Of a stretch of DNA of 64,000 bases, positions 37,113 to 47,577 are shown one piece after another; the stretch's first letter is position 1; the number at the start of each line of letters is the position of its first letter. Both the position numbers and the translations under genes were made by a program. The notes below the pieces were generated by a model that was not told where the DNA came from, did not search any database, and saw only the letters and a list, made by a program, of their open reading frames with translations. Source of the DNA: Asterella californica. Its lineage: Eukaryota; Streptophyta; Marchantiopsida; Marchantiales; Aytoniaceae. The stretch lies in the NCBI GenBank assembly GCA_036924285.1, contig JAYKYS010000005.1, positions 1,302,001 through 1,366,000 on the forward strand, in the 5' to 3' direction.

Positions 37113-37221
37113 ATCATGAACGAGGATGAAGATGGATACGGTTGTGGAGGATGCTGCGGACCTGGGATGATGGATATGTAGATGCTTGGGATCATGGGAG
37201 GATGGGAGGATGCGACGAGCC

Positions 37222-38330
37222 ATGACTATGGACAAGATGAACGGATCAGAGGGGATACCAGGGGTGCAGTTGGATGCAGCAACTGCACGTTTGTTTCAAG
37301 CCTTCATTTTGTTTCTGCAACAAGAGCAAGGGAACCAACAAAAGGAGACTTTGAGGACGAAGGTGCTTCGAAGAGTGATCGACAAGCTCGATCTATTTGA
37401 TGGGAAGACATCTCCAAGTACTTGAGATGTTATAAGACTGAGATGGATTTGGATCAGATATCAGAGAAGGAGATGATCGAGACATTCGAACTCGCTGCGG
37501 TGCCTGAGATAAGGGAGCATGTGAAGGGTCTAACAAAGCGTTTTGGGAGGAACTGGGATACATTTTCACATGCGTTGATGGAGGAGTATTTCTTGAGAAA
37601 CTCAGATCGAGCAACCGACACAACAAGAGTTTACAGCCTACAGAGCTGTTAGAGGAGTTTGAGAGATAATTCTCTCAACTATCTCGGGTGGAGAAGCTAA
37701 CCTTGGAGAGCTACAAGACAGAGCTGTTTCTTCAAGCTGCGGATGAACCATGGCAAGAGCAGTTGGAGCTACTTCTAGAGAATGGGGATGAAGAAGAAAG
37801 ATTAACAAGAAATTGGGAGGTTGTGCATGAAGCGGTTGAGCTTCTTGTCTAGAGACATACAAGAGAAAGGTTACAAGGTTGACACCTGCATCGCTAACTA
37901 CCACACTAGTTTGGGTAGTATCTGAGGTCCAACCTCCAGTTGTGGTTGTAGAAGAGAAGGATCCAACCATCAAGGACCTACAACAAAAAATGTAAGACTT
38001 GCAAGCTAAAGTTGCTAGGTTGGAGGATAAGAGATCATCGATCAAGATAGAGCTTGTACCCAAATCAGCTTGGGTACATCACTGTGTGTGATGTGATGGT
38101 ACTGATCATCAACGAGACGATTGCATCGACTTTGTAGAGTCTTTGCAACTTGAGGTTATTTCTTGGGAGGATGGAAAGGTTGCATTCACAAGTACGGGTA
38201 CTCTCCTTCAAGCCAACGTTGGTAAAGGAGGGATGAAGAAATTTGTGGATGATTACTTTGCGGCACATGCAGTTGTAGCTATCAAAGCTACAAGTTATGG
38301 TGCTAGGGTGGAGGAGATTGAGCATGATCT
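37222..38330 (+). pseudogene. Element y gag, copy 2, truncated
   Basis: Second copy of the y Gag, colinear with 32,945-34,070 and carrying its own stops, frameshifts and a 24-bp deletion around the SDRAT(D) region. At 38,330, after the codons for EEIEHDL, y sequence stops and E1 minus-strand gag begins. This junction is the scar of the deletion that removed the rest of y and x and part of E1. Confidence 0.7.
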
Positions 38331-38332
38331 GT

Positions 38333-39771
38333 CATAAGACGTGAAAGCTTCTGTTCCACCAGATCTCCGCTGAACCATAGTCATACTAGCTATCCTCTGC
38401 TCCAACTGTTCAATTCGAGCAGCCATACTTGCTTCTGACGTCATAGCAGGCAATGGATCGATTGGTCTTCTCTCAAGTGTTGGACCTCTACCTCCAGCTC
38501 GACCACCACGGTCTCCTTGAGCTCCTCCGCCTCGTCCACGATCAACCTTCTCTTGCCGTAGCTCTGGATGGAGATCAAAACAACGATCATTATTGTGACC
38601 TGATCGCCCGCAATGCTCACAGTGTCTAGGCACCACTTGAGACGTCTCAGATGTCTCATAACTACTTCTCCTTTGTGGACAATCCTTCTGTTGATGAGGA
38701 CCATCACACTATCAGCAAGGATCTGCTTGCTGCTGACGAGAGAAAGACGGCAAGGACTTCTATCTACCAGATCCTCCAACACTTCCATGGGATCGTGAGT
38801 GTTCAACACGATCCTTACCCCCACCACCACCACGCTGTTGTGCAACTTGTGATCCTCGAGAAGAGTAGGTCGCCCCATATGATGCGTCCTTGCTGAACCT
38901 AGTAGTCACCACCCTCTCTTCTACCATGTTGAGCTCTATCCGCTCAGTCAAACCAAAGACAACTGCCAATGTCGGAGCGGTGTCTCTAAGGAGAGTGACA
39001 TCTCTAACTCTCATACGCAACTCTTTGTCTAGTATCCCATACCAGAATTGGATTACTTATGCTTTCGTCACCCCTTGGGTAACGTTGATTAACAATCTTA
39101 TGCGAATAAACGTCTCGCGTAAGCTCTCTCCAATCCTCTGTTGGAACTCCTATAGACTTTTCAACTTGTCGGTCCGCACACCCTTGTGGTTCAGTTCTTT
39201 CATTGTTTGAGGAAGATGGAAGAACTGAACCACAAGGTTAAACCCTGGTGGTATCTCGCTTGCACTACCACCTGCTCCACTACTAGTGGACGCATCGTTG
39301 ATAGTAGGTACTCCGTCATCTGTGAATGTATCATTGGTACTGGTATCCGAACTAATAAGTACCTCTTGAAATTACACCAATAGTGATAGAAACGTAATTG
39401 AGAGACCAATGTCGTCTCCACAACTCAATCTCAACACCATAGTCTCTCTTGAACTCGTGGTAATCGTCCATCGGCGATCCTTCCAAGTGCTGAAACAAAC
39501 CCTTTCACGTCATGAAAGGTGTAAACAGTTGTGAGTTCCACATCTGCTGCAGATCGCACCAACTGTCGAACTCTTGGATGAAGTCATCCAACTCGATGGT
39601 ACCCACCGCACTCGAGTAACGTCGAGGTCTCTTTGTGACCTCATAGATCTCGTCCATGTCCCACAACAACGATGTGGGGACATTAGACTCCCCACCAAAA
39701 AATGCACTGTTTACGTCTGACTCGTCCTTTGGAACAACCAACGACAATGGTGTAAATAATCTGTATCTCAC
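38333..39771 (-). pseudogene. E1 gag, 5' part
   Basis: Homologous to E2 gag from the start codon (39,771; MRYRLFTPLSLVVPKDES) through the capsid-like part (ELDDFIQEFDSWCDLQQM; SLAERIELNMVEERVV-type) and the second zinc knuckle (CEHCGRSGHNNDRC). An in-frame TGA replaces the Trp of FMAW. In E1 the knuckle frame continues without interruption into the segment MAARIEQLEQRIASM, which in E2 lies in a different frame. This shows that gag and pol were originally one frame. Truncated at 38,333. Confidence 0.8.
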
Positions 39772-41387
39772 TCTACTTCGTGTATACCCATTGTCCGAGA
39801 AGTCTCATTCAGAACCTCTTGAGAACTCCGTGATGATAGAATCTCACGGACACACTCTCTAATCAGAATGTCAAAATCCTCGTCATCACCGTATCTACAA
39901 CTTGCCTATCCCTGCTCTTATTGAGCTCATCTATCGTCTACTAGGACAGTCAAGGTAAGGATAACATGTATCTGTCATCACCACAAGCAGCCTCTCATGG
40001 TTTGTTGATCGTCATTCCAATTGCACCGTGAGAGAAACAAAAGTAGTCTGACTGGTCATCACTCCAATCTCACTACTGACAGCATACTAGAGTGAATTCA
40101 CTCCGAAAATTAAACGCCAACACAAGCAAACGTGGCGCACAAACAGGAAGTAGAATATGGAGGAGTTCCAACCACAAGAAGTCCAAATGATAACCCTCCA
40201 CACTCAACATTCACATAAAAAGAAACCCAGTCCCATCCGGACTAACGCGTCTCTTCGATGACCACATGTACAATATATGACCACCAATTGTCATAACTTG
40301 CACTTAAGGTCACTACCTAGATGTCTACACCTCTAATAGTTCTAAAAATATCTACTTGGTAACTCTACCAACTCACTCAAGACAACTGCCACCAACTGCC
40401 TCCATACGCATCTTTACGATATAAGCAAACATTACCACAACAACAACTTCTTCCTAGTACTCTGGGGTCGCTTTACCATTCCTCTAGGAACGTACGAGAA
40501 GGTCTCTTACTATTTTAAATCAGTTCCTAAGTACTTGCACACATCCCTGTAAGACACCAAAAGCTATTGATCTAGTGGTACAGCCAAAGCTAAGACTACA
40601 GAGTTAAACGTCCAAGTCCAGAAATAGTGTTGGGATGCGTGACCTTTTACACTTTCCACACAACTGAAATTTGAATATCTCTCTCATGCATGCCAGTAAG
40701 TTGGCTCGCGGCGGGCTCAAGCTCAGGCTCTGCGCCGCCTTCGTCCCACGCACCTCTGCTCCTCGAAGCCTCTAAATCCTAACACGCACTCCACACCTTG
40801 AAATTCATGTTCACTTTCCGCTCTGCTCCGCTTGGAATAAAGTAGAACTCGAGCCAAACACCATAAGAAGGACGAGTACGACGAGGACACACCCAAAACA
40901 TCAACTCAAAGATCGAAATTGCACTCCAAATGATCAAAATCAGCCAAATCGACATTCACATGCGTTTACGTCCGATTTTGGACTAACCCGTGACCTTCTT
41001 CGACTTCGACCTCCGTCGATCTTTCATCAAATCGAACGATTTTTGGTGCGTTAGAATCGTCTTTCCAGAGCGCACCTACTGCATTCTTCAGAACCAAAGA
41101 TTGTCAACCCATGCCAACTTGACACTCGCCGAGGCACTTGTATCGATCTCAAATCCGTCACCAAGACCCGTCATCAAAAACTTCGACTTGGCATAACTCA
41201 CAAACTGCTTGACCAAACTTCGTGAAACTTTGTGCACTAAGACAGGTTTCCTAGCGCGCTTCCAATGAGCCCACATCGGCTTGACATTGTCGATTATTTC
41301 GTCTGTCACGCTCAAATGCGCACTTAAGCTCGAAACATGTCACTTCAACACATTCCGCCAAACTTCAATAGCGCTTTTGTACTACCT
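39772..41387 (-). other. E1 leader (5' untranslated region), partial
   Basis: Non-coding sequence colinear with E2 41,885-43,540 in reverse orientation. It includes a GC-rich stretch (40,690-40,800) and the Pol III-like motif at 40,555-40,660. It ends at 41,387, where E2 is inserted, and resumes at 51,392. Confidence 0.7.
40555..40660 (+). promoter_or_regulatory. tRNA/5S-like Pol III motif in the E1 leader (antisense to the element)
   Basis: The plus strand reads TTGATCTAGTGGTACAGCC, which resembles a tRNA D-arm/A-box. It is followed by AAAGCTAAGACTACAGAGTT and then GAAATAGTGTTGGGATGCG with TGACC. The last part matches the box C region of plant 5S rRNA (AGTACTAGGATGGGTGACC) at most positions. 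A TTTT run follows. The E2 counterpart is at 42,645-42,750. Pol III activity is an inference. Confidence 0.35.
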
Positions 41388-41679
41388 AGTCACGTCAGTT
41401 TCGACCCCTCAGCTAGGTTGACCGAGTGCGAAGTGGCGCATCCCGGTAAGGCCGTTAGTGCCGTTAGGGCGAGTTGGGGAGAGCCCACTAGGGATAAACT
41501 TCGCAGGTAGGGCTTGGAGGCCTTAGTTCTTTGAGTTGAGCCTTCAAGCTCCAGGCTATGGTGGATAGTCTAGTTGAGTGTAACCCGGATTCTCTTCGCG
41601 TTTAGAGTGGGTTTGGCTTGACCGTTTGTGAGTAATCCTTGTTGTGGTGTTGGAGATGGTAATCTCTGTATTCAGATTA
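41388..41679 (+). repeat. E2 5' B repeat (292 bp)
   Basis: Starts AGTCACGTCAGTTT (TG changed to AG at the first base) and ends ATTCAGATTA. It is followed by CTCAAAGAACTGAG, colinear with CTTGAAGAACTCAG after the 5' B of E1. No A repeat follows here in either element, unlike at the 3' end. Confidence 0.85.
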
Positions 41680-43542
41680 CTCAAAGAACTGAGTGCAGGT
41701 CGAGGCGGAGTTCAGTAAGAGCTCACAGATCTGAAATCGGAAATCGTCCGCTGGTATCTTCGAGCGTTGTTGTTCGTGGTTGATTGTTTGGAGCTGTGAT
41801 CGAGGTGTGTGAACGCCGTGCTACATTGCTGGTCGCAGATCGATTTGCTGTTGATTGGGGTCGAGTGGAGATTTCTGTCATGCGGAAGCGCTGCAGAAAT
41901 TTTGCGGAATGTTCTTGAAGTGTGTTGTTGGAGCCGGATTGCACGTTTGGGCGTGGCAGACGGAATACTTGTCAATGTCGGGCCGGAGTGGGCTCTTTGG
42001 AAGCGCATTGGAGAGACGATTCTAGCGCACCAAGTCTCGTGGAGTTTGGCCAAGGATTGAAGAAGTTATGGCATGTCGAAGTTCGCTGCCGTGTCATTCG
42101 AAAGCACAAAAAGGCTAGTTACGTCAGATTTTTGGCTCAATTTCGTGTGGAAACTCGAGTTTAGGAGTTGGTTTGTGTGTGTGTGCATTCTCGAAGTGTG
42201 TGTGGTGCATTTGCGAATCTGTTGTGGTGGTTTTCGGGTTGGCTTTGGGTGTTCTTGCTGTTTTACGTCAGATTTTGTGTTACCGGTGTGCACCCGCAAG
42301 CTGTTTTCGCTGTTTTGGAGGCTGTTTTGGTGCAATCTTCTGCAATTCGAGGTGGAGCCGAGTCTCTTTTGGTGTGTGTGCCCGTTGTACTCTACTTCAA
42401 GCGGAGCGGAGCGGAGAGTGAGCGGGAGTGTCGAGGTGTGGAGTGCGTGTTAGAGGCTTCGAGGCTTCGAGACTTCGAGGCTTCGAGGAGCAGAGGTGCG
42501 TGAGTGCGGAGGCGTGAGAGCGGAGTGCGAGAGTGCGGAGGCGGAGCGGAGCTGAGCCTGAGCCTGAGCCCAAGCCCGCGCCCGCCGCAAGCCAGCTTGC
42601 TGGCGTGCGTGAGAGAGGTATCCAAGTTCTAGTGTGTGGGAAGTGTAAAACCAGCTGGTCACCCATCCCAACACTATTTCTAGACCTGGACTCCTGACTT
42701 TGTAGTCTTAGCTTTGGCTTTACCACTAGACCAATAGCTCTTGGTGTCCTACAGGGATGCGTGCAAGTACTTATGGACTTGTTTAAGGTAGTAGGAGACC
42801 TTCTCGCACGTTCCTAGAGGAGTGGTAGGGCGACCCCATAGTATTAGGGGCAAGCTATAGTTGTGGTAGTGTTTGCCTATACCGTAGAGACGCGTAGGTA
42901 GGCAGTTGGTGGCAGTTGGTGGCAGTTGTCTTGGGTGAGCTAGTAGAGCTACCACGTGGATGTTTTTGGAGCTACTAGAGGTGTGGACATCTAGTTAGTG
43001 ACCTCCAGTATCAGTTACGACAGTTGGTGACCATATATTGTGCATGTGATCACCGACAAGGAGATGTCAGTCCGGGTGGGGCTGGGTTTCTCTTTATGTG
43101 AATGTTTGAGTGTGGAGGGTTATCGTTTGGACTTCTTGTGGTTGGAACCCCTCCATATTCTGCTTCCTGTTTGTGCGCCGCGTTTGCTTGTGTTGGCGCT
43201 TGATTTCCGGAGTGAGTTCACTCCAGTGTGCTGTCGGTAGTGAGGCTGGAGTTGCGGACCAGTCAGACTACCTTTGTCTCTCTCACGGTGCGGTTGGAGT
43301 GACGACCAACAGACCGTGAGAGGCTGCCTGTGGTGATGGCAGGTACAGGTTGCCCTTACCTTGACCGTCCTAGTAGGGGATAGGTGAGCTCAGTAGGAGC
43401 GGGATTAGGCAAGTGGTGGTTACGGTGATGACGGAGATTGCGACATTCCGGTTGGGGAGTGTGTTAGCGGGATTCTCTCATCACGGAGTTCTCGGGAGGT
43501 TCTGGTGGGGACTTCTCGGACAGTGGGTATACACGGAGTGGG
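41680..43542 (+). other. E2 leader (5' untranslated region)
   Basis: A 1.86-kb leader without a credible gene. At about 41,752 TGGTATCTTCGAGCG is partly conserved in E1 and starts like an initiator-tRNA-Met primer-binding site, but the match soon fails. A TCGAGGCT-type minisatellite lies at about 42,455-42,490, and GAGCCT/GCCCGC-rich sequence at 42,530-42,600. The Pol III-like motif sits at 42,645-42,750. Confidence 0.6.
42645..42750 (-). promoter_or_regulatory. tRNA/5S-like Pol III motif in the E2 leader (antisense)
   Basis: On the minus strand, TTGGTCTAGTGGTAAAGCC (tRNA A-box-like) is followed by AAAGCTAAGACTAC and then TAGTGTTGGGATGGGTGACC. The last part is close to 5S rRNA box C. CTGGTTTT, a possible Pol III terminator, follows. 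Short complementary segments CTATT and AATAG bracket the tRNA-like part. The same order is kept in E1 despite divergence. 5S-like sequences inside LTR retrotransposons are known from Cassandra; the relation here is by analogy only. Confidence 0.35.
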
Positions 43543-44874
43543 ATGAGGTACCGACTACCTACACCATTGCCGTCGGTTGTTCCAGAGGACGAGTCAGACG
43601 CAGACAGCGCGTTTTCTGGTGGTGAGTCTAGTGTCGCAACACCGTTGTTGTTGGACATGGACGAGATCTATGGGGCCACGAAGGGGCCTCGACGTTACTC
43701 GGGTACAGTTGGTACCATTGAGCTGGATGACTTCATCCAGGAGTTCGACAGTTGGTGCGATCTGCAGCAGATGCGGAACCCACAGCTGTTTACACCCTTC
43801 ATGGCGTGGAAGGATTTGTTCTAGCACTTGGAGGGACCGCCGATGGACGATTATCATGAGTTCAGGCGAGATTACAGTGTTGAGATCGAGTTGTGGAGAC
43901 AACATTGGTCTCCCAACTACGTTTCTATCACTACTGGTGCAGTTTCGGGAGGCGTAGCACCTGCGAGTTCGGGTGCCAGTAGCAGTGGTACAGCCGCAGA
44001 TGACGAAGTACCTACTACCAGCGGTGCGTCCACAGGTAGTGGAGCGGGTGGTAGTGTGAGCGGGATACCACCAGGATTTAACCCTGTGGTTCAGTTCTTC
44101 CAATGTTTGAGGAAGAACTATCAAGGTGTGCGGACCGACAAGTTGAGGAGTCTGCAGGAGTTCCAGCGGAAGACTGGAGAGAGCCTACGCGAGGCGTTTA
44201 CTCACATGAGGCGGTTGATCAGCGTTATCCAAGGGGTGACGGAAGCACAGGCAGTCCAGTTCTGGTATGAGATACTAGACCGGGAGCTGCGTAGGAGAGT
44301 TAGAGATGCTACTCTTCTTAGAGATACCGCTCCGACGTTGGCGGTTGTCTTTAGTCTGGCTGAGCGGATTGAGCTCAACATGGTGGAGGAGAGGGTGGTG
44401 GTTGCTGGGTTCAGCAAGGAGACACCACATGGAGCGACCACCTCTTCTCGAGGATCACAGGCTACGCAACAGCGTGGTGGTGGTGGTGGTAAGAATCGTG
44501 CAGAGCAGTCACGATCACAGGGAGGTGTAGGAGGATCTGGTGGGCAGAAGCCCATGCCGTCCTTCGCTAGTCAGCAGCAAGCGGGTCCTTGCTGGACGTG
44601 TGATGGTCCTCATCAGCAGAGGGACTGTCCACAGAGGAGAGGTTATGAGACGTCAGGGACATCAGGGACGTCTCCAGCAGTACCTAGGCAATGTGAGCAT
44701 TGCGGACGACCTGGTCACAGTAGTGACCGTTGTTTTGATCTCCATCCCGAGTTGCGGCAAGGGAAGGCTGATCGTGGACGAGGCGGAGGAGCTCAGGGAG
44801 GCCGTGGTGGTCGAGCTGGAGGTAGAGGTCCAGCACCTGGGAGAGGATCGGTCGGTCCACCGTCTACTACGACG
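43543..44874 (+). pseudogene. E2 Gag region of the gag-pol frame
   Basis: Starts MRYRLPTPLPSVVPEDESDA, which matches the E1 start. A capsid-like helical part (IELDDFIQEFDSWCDL; FFQCLRKNYQGVRTDKL; FTHMRRLISVIQGVTE; LAERIELNMVEERVV) is followed by a Gly-rich basic linker and two zinc knuckles. The first is CWTCDGPHQQRDC (residue ~349, short C-x3-H spacing) and the second CEHCGRPGHSSDRC (~384), followed by an RGRGGG-type tail. Gag packages element RNA into particles. An in-frame TAG at 43,822 replaces the CAG (Gln) seen in E1. One extra base at about 44,874 (GACGCTCAG, against GACGTCAG in E1) shifts the frame into the following pol. Confidence 0.85.
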
Positions 44875-46370
44875 CTCAGAAGCAGGTATGGCTGCTAGGA
44901 TTGAGCAGTTGGAGCAGAGGATAGCTAGTATGGCTATGGCTCAACGGAGGTCAGGTGGAACAGAGGCTTCCACGTCTTATGGAGGAGAAGGAGGTGACTT
45001 CGACTTCATGGCTGGTGTGGCGCAGATTGAGGCATCTGCGACAGTGACTAGAGGTGCAGTACGTGCCTCTGAGCCACGAGGGACGTCAGTGGAGTTGGAT
45101 CCACAACGCGGGGAGGCTGGTAGACAGGCTAGGCTTCCCCAGTCGTTCACGTTATCGGAGGCATTGAGGACCACATCTATGGTTCCTAAACAGCCTACTG
45201 ATGGTGCAGTAGAGTTGGAGGCATCGACATCCAGGAGTGGGTGTGATGTGAGTCCACCTTCGACGTCTGTGGATGCGACGTCGAACCCGATGTTGGGGGC
45301 GGCTACAGCAGTTTTGCGAACCCCACTATTCTCAGCCACGGATATGAGAGCATTGGGAGTCAACTTGGCTCCAGTGTTCCAGTTGGCGGCCACGCTCAGT
45401 GAGAGCGAGGATGTAGTTACCTCTAGTGCTGAAGTAGTTCAGCGAGAGGCGGTAGACGTGTCCATGGAGTCGAGGATCAAGACAGCTACCAGTGGTACTT
45501 GGCAAGCGGCGGCTGCTAGGTTAGATGAGTTACCAGCTAGGCCGGCGATTGACCGTGCTGGTTTGGCACCAGGTGTGGTGTTGTTGGACAACAGAAGTGG
45601 TATCTTCTGTTTGGTGGCACCTTCATGGAAAGTGTATCGACCTCAGAAGGTCTTGTTAGACTCTGGAGCCCAACCGTTGATGTTGGGAAAGGCGGCGTGT
45701 ATTGGTTTGGGTCTGAAGAAGTCCGAGATAGAGAGATGTCCATTCCAGTTGCAGACATCTCTAGAGGGATCAGGAGGTACGGCTCTACACATGACACGTG
45801 AGATGTTGACGGTGAGAGTTCGGCCAGATCACCCCACGGATGGCTCCATGATGAAGGCCAAGGTCATCGTTACAGCCGCAGAGTCTTATGATGTATTGGT
45901 GGGAGGTGCTGTGTTGTACCTTATGGGGTTCGTGATTGACTATTGGGCAGAGACAGCATCTTACAGACCAGGTTGGCAGTCCGGTGAGAGACGAATAAGC
46001 CGCTTACCAGTGCGGTTTAGTGCTAGAGTTGGGACGACGGAGCCTACACCAGGAACGATGGCATCCGTTGCAGGGTTCAGTTCGATCATCACTTGGCCGG
46101 ACGAGTTGTTGGAAGGTAATGCCCATGCGGAGGATACTCCGATCTATGAGGAGGTGGAGGACATGCTTAGCATGTCTACGTTAGTACCATCTGCCTTGGA
46201 TGTTCCACTCTGGAGTTCAAGTGGAGAGTTGCAGCAGTATGCTGATCAGTTGGTGCAACAGGCTTGGAGTGAAGCTTTTGTACCACCAGTAGAGGAACAA
46301 AGGGTTGTTCCTGCTACTGGCCCTGTGACCTTATCACCGTTGGATACGACTCCCATTGTGTGGCAGTATC
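44875..46370 (+). pseudogene. E2 Pol: linker and aspartic protease
   Basis: After a coiled-coil-like MAARIEQLEQRIASMAMA and about 250 residues of Ser/Thr/Ala-rich linker comes a retropepsin-like domain: KVLLDSGAQPLMLG (catalytic Asp-Ser-Gly, codon ~704), then VLVGGAVLYLMGFVIDYW, the usual downstream region. A linker of roughly 130 residues leads to the methyltransferase. The protease would cleave the polyprotein. The segment is open in its own frame (44,540-46,828), but the indels at about 44,874 and 46,666 separate it from Gag and from the rest of Pol. Confidence 0.75.
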
Positions 46371-47577
46371 CAGAGGAAGGTGTATGTGTGCTGGAGCTGT
46401 TTGGAGGGATCAGCACAGGTTTGGCTGCGGTATTGCAAGCAGGTATACAAGTACAGCGATACTTGTATGTGGAGAGAGATGAGATTGCGAGACGCATCTC
46501 ATTGCGACATGTGGCACGTTTGGTGCAGAGATATCCTGAGTTGTTGCCTATATCAGCTGTTAGAGGATACCAGCAAGCATTACCGTCGGATATTTCGCTG
46601 CTGGGGGCGCAGGATCTTACGTTTGTGGGCACCATTCACTTGGTGATAGCCGGATGGCCATGTCAGATCACACGCGTGCAGGGAGAGGTCAAGGTTTACA
46701 TGACCCGCGATCTAGGATGTTCTGGGAGATGTTACGGATCCTACAACATCTCCAGATGCATCAGGTGGATTCTCCAGCGTACATCTTGGAGAACGTTCCT
46801 TTGTTGGGTGATGCTCGTACACAGATGATGGCGAGTGTGCACCAAGTGCGGTCTTGGGTTGGACCAGCAGTGTTGTTGGATGCAACGAGAGTGGGATCTC
46901 GTGCACATCGTCCACGGTTGTGGTGGACGAACTTGTTACCGAGAGAGGTGCTTAAGCGCGCACACGATGGAGTGAGACGACCAGCGCACCTCACGGTTGA
47001 TAGCATCTTGGATGCAGGACGACGATCTCAAGTAGTGAGAGTCGTCGATAGGTCACCCATGGCAGTGGTGAACCTAGTGGGACGGCCCATGGTAGCATTA
47101 CCCACTTTGGTAAGTTTTCCAGCGTCACATGCTTACAGAGATGGAGGACCTGGGCTTGTGTGGGATGCTCAATTACGGCAGTTGGTGGAGCCCAATACCG
47201 ATGAGAGAGAGCGAGCGATGGGTTTCACTACGGGTACGACGGCAGTAGCTTCGGTGTCGGAGGCTTCACGTCGTCAAGTATTGGGTCAAGCAATGGACTT
47301 GAATTGCTTGACATGGATTGTTAGCCTTGGATTGGCTGAGCAGCGTCGGATGCGATCGACGGGTGTTACTGCTCGAGCACTCTTGAGCTCTTTGCCTACC
47401 GGGTCGGTGGAGGCAAAGGCTGGGGGCGAGGCACGTGGAGTTCGTCATCCTTGGACATCATGGGATGTCATAGGAGAGAGTGTGGAGTTTGCAGCTAGAA
47501 CTGCAGAAGTTTTACACACAGTAGCGGTGGAGGTTGTTGGTGGTGAGCAGAAGGAAACTGCTCCAGAGGCTGCAAGA
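46371..47577 (+). pseudogene. E2 Pol: DNMT3-like cytosine-5 DNA methyltransferase domain
   Basis: C5-methyltransferase motifs appear in canonical order. Motif I: VLELFGGISTGLAAVLQAG (codon ~948; SAM binding). Motif II: YVERDEIARR. Motif IV: GWPCQ (catalytic Cys, ~1,038). Motif VI: ILENVPLL (~1,080). Motif VIII: SRAHRPRLWWTNL (~1,120). Motifs IX-X: ERERAMGFTTGTT...RRQVLGQAMDLN. The AHRxRxxWxNL and E-x-E-x3-GF...R-x2-LG patterns resemble DNMT3-type enzymes more than DNMT1/CMT. The domain would methylate cytosine in DNA. It lies between protease and RT in the same polyprotein. A 1-nt deletion at about 46,666, just after PCQ, and a TAG at 47,578 break it in this copy. Confidence 0.88.

Noticed and set aside
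44540..44898. Overlap of gag and pol frames in E2 as programmed ribosomal frameshifting
   Set aside because: E1 reads the same region in one frame; E2 has a single extra base at about 44,874.
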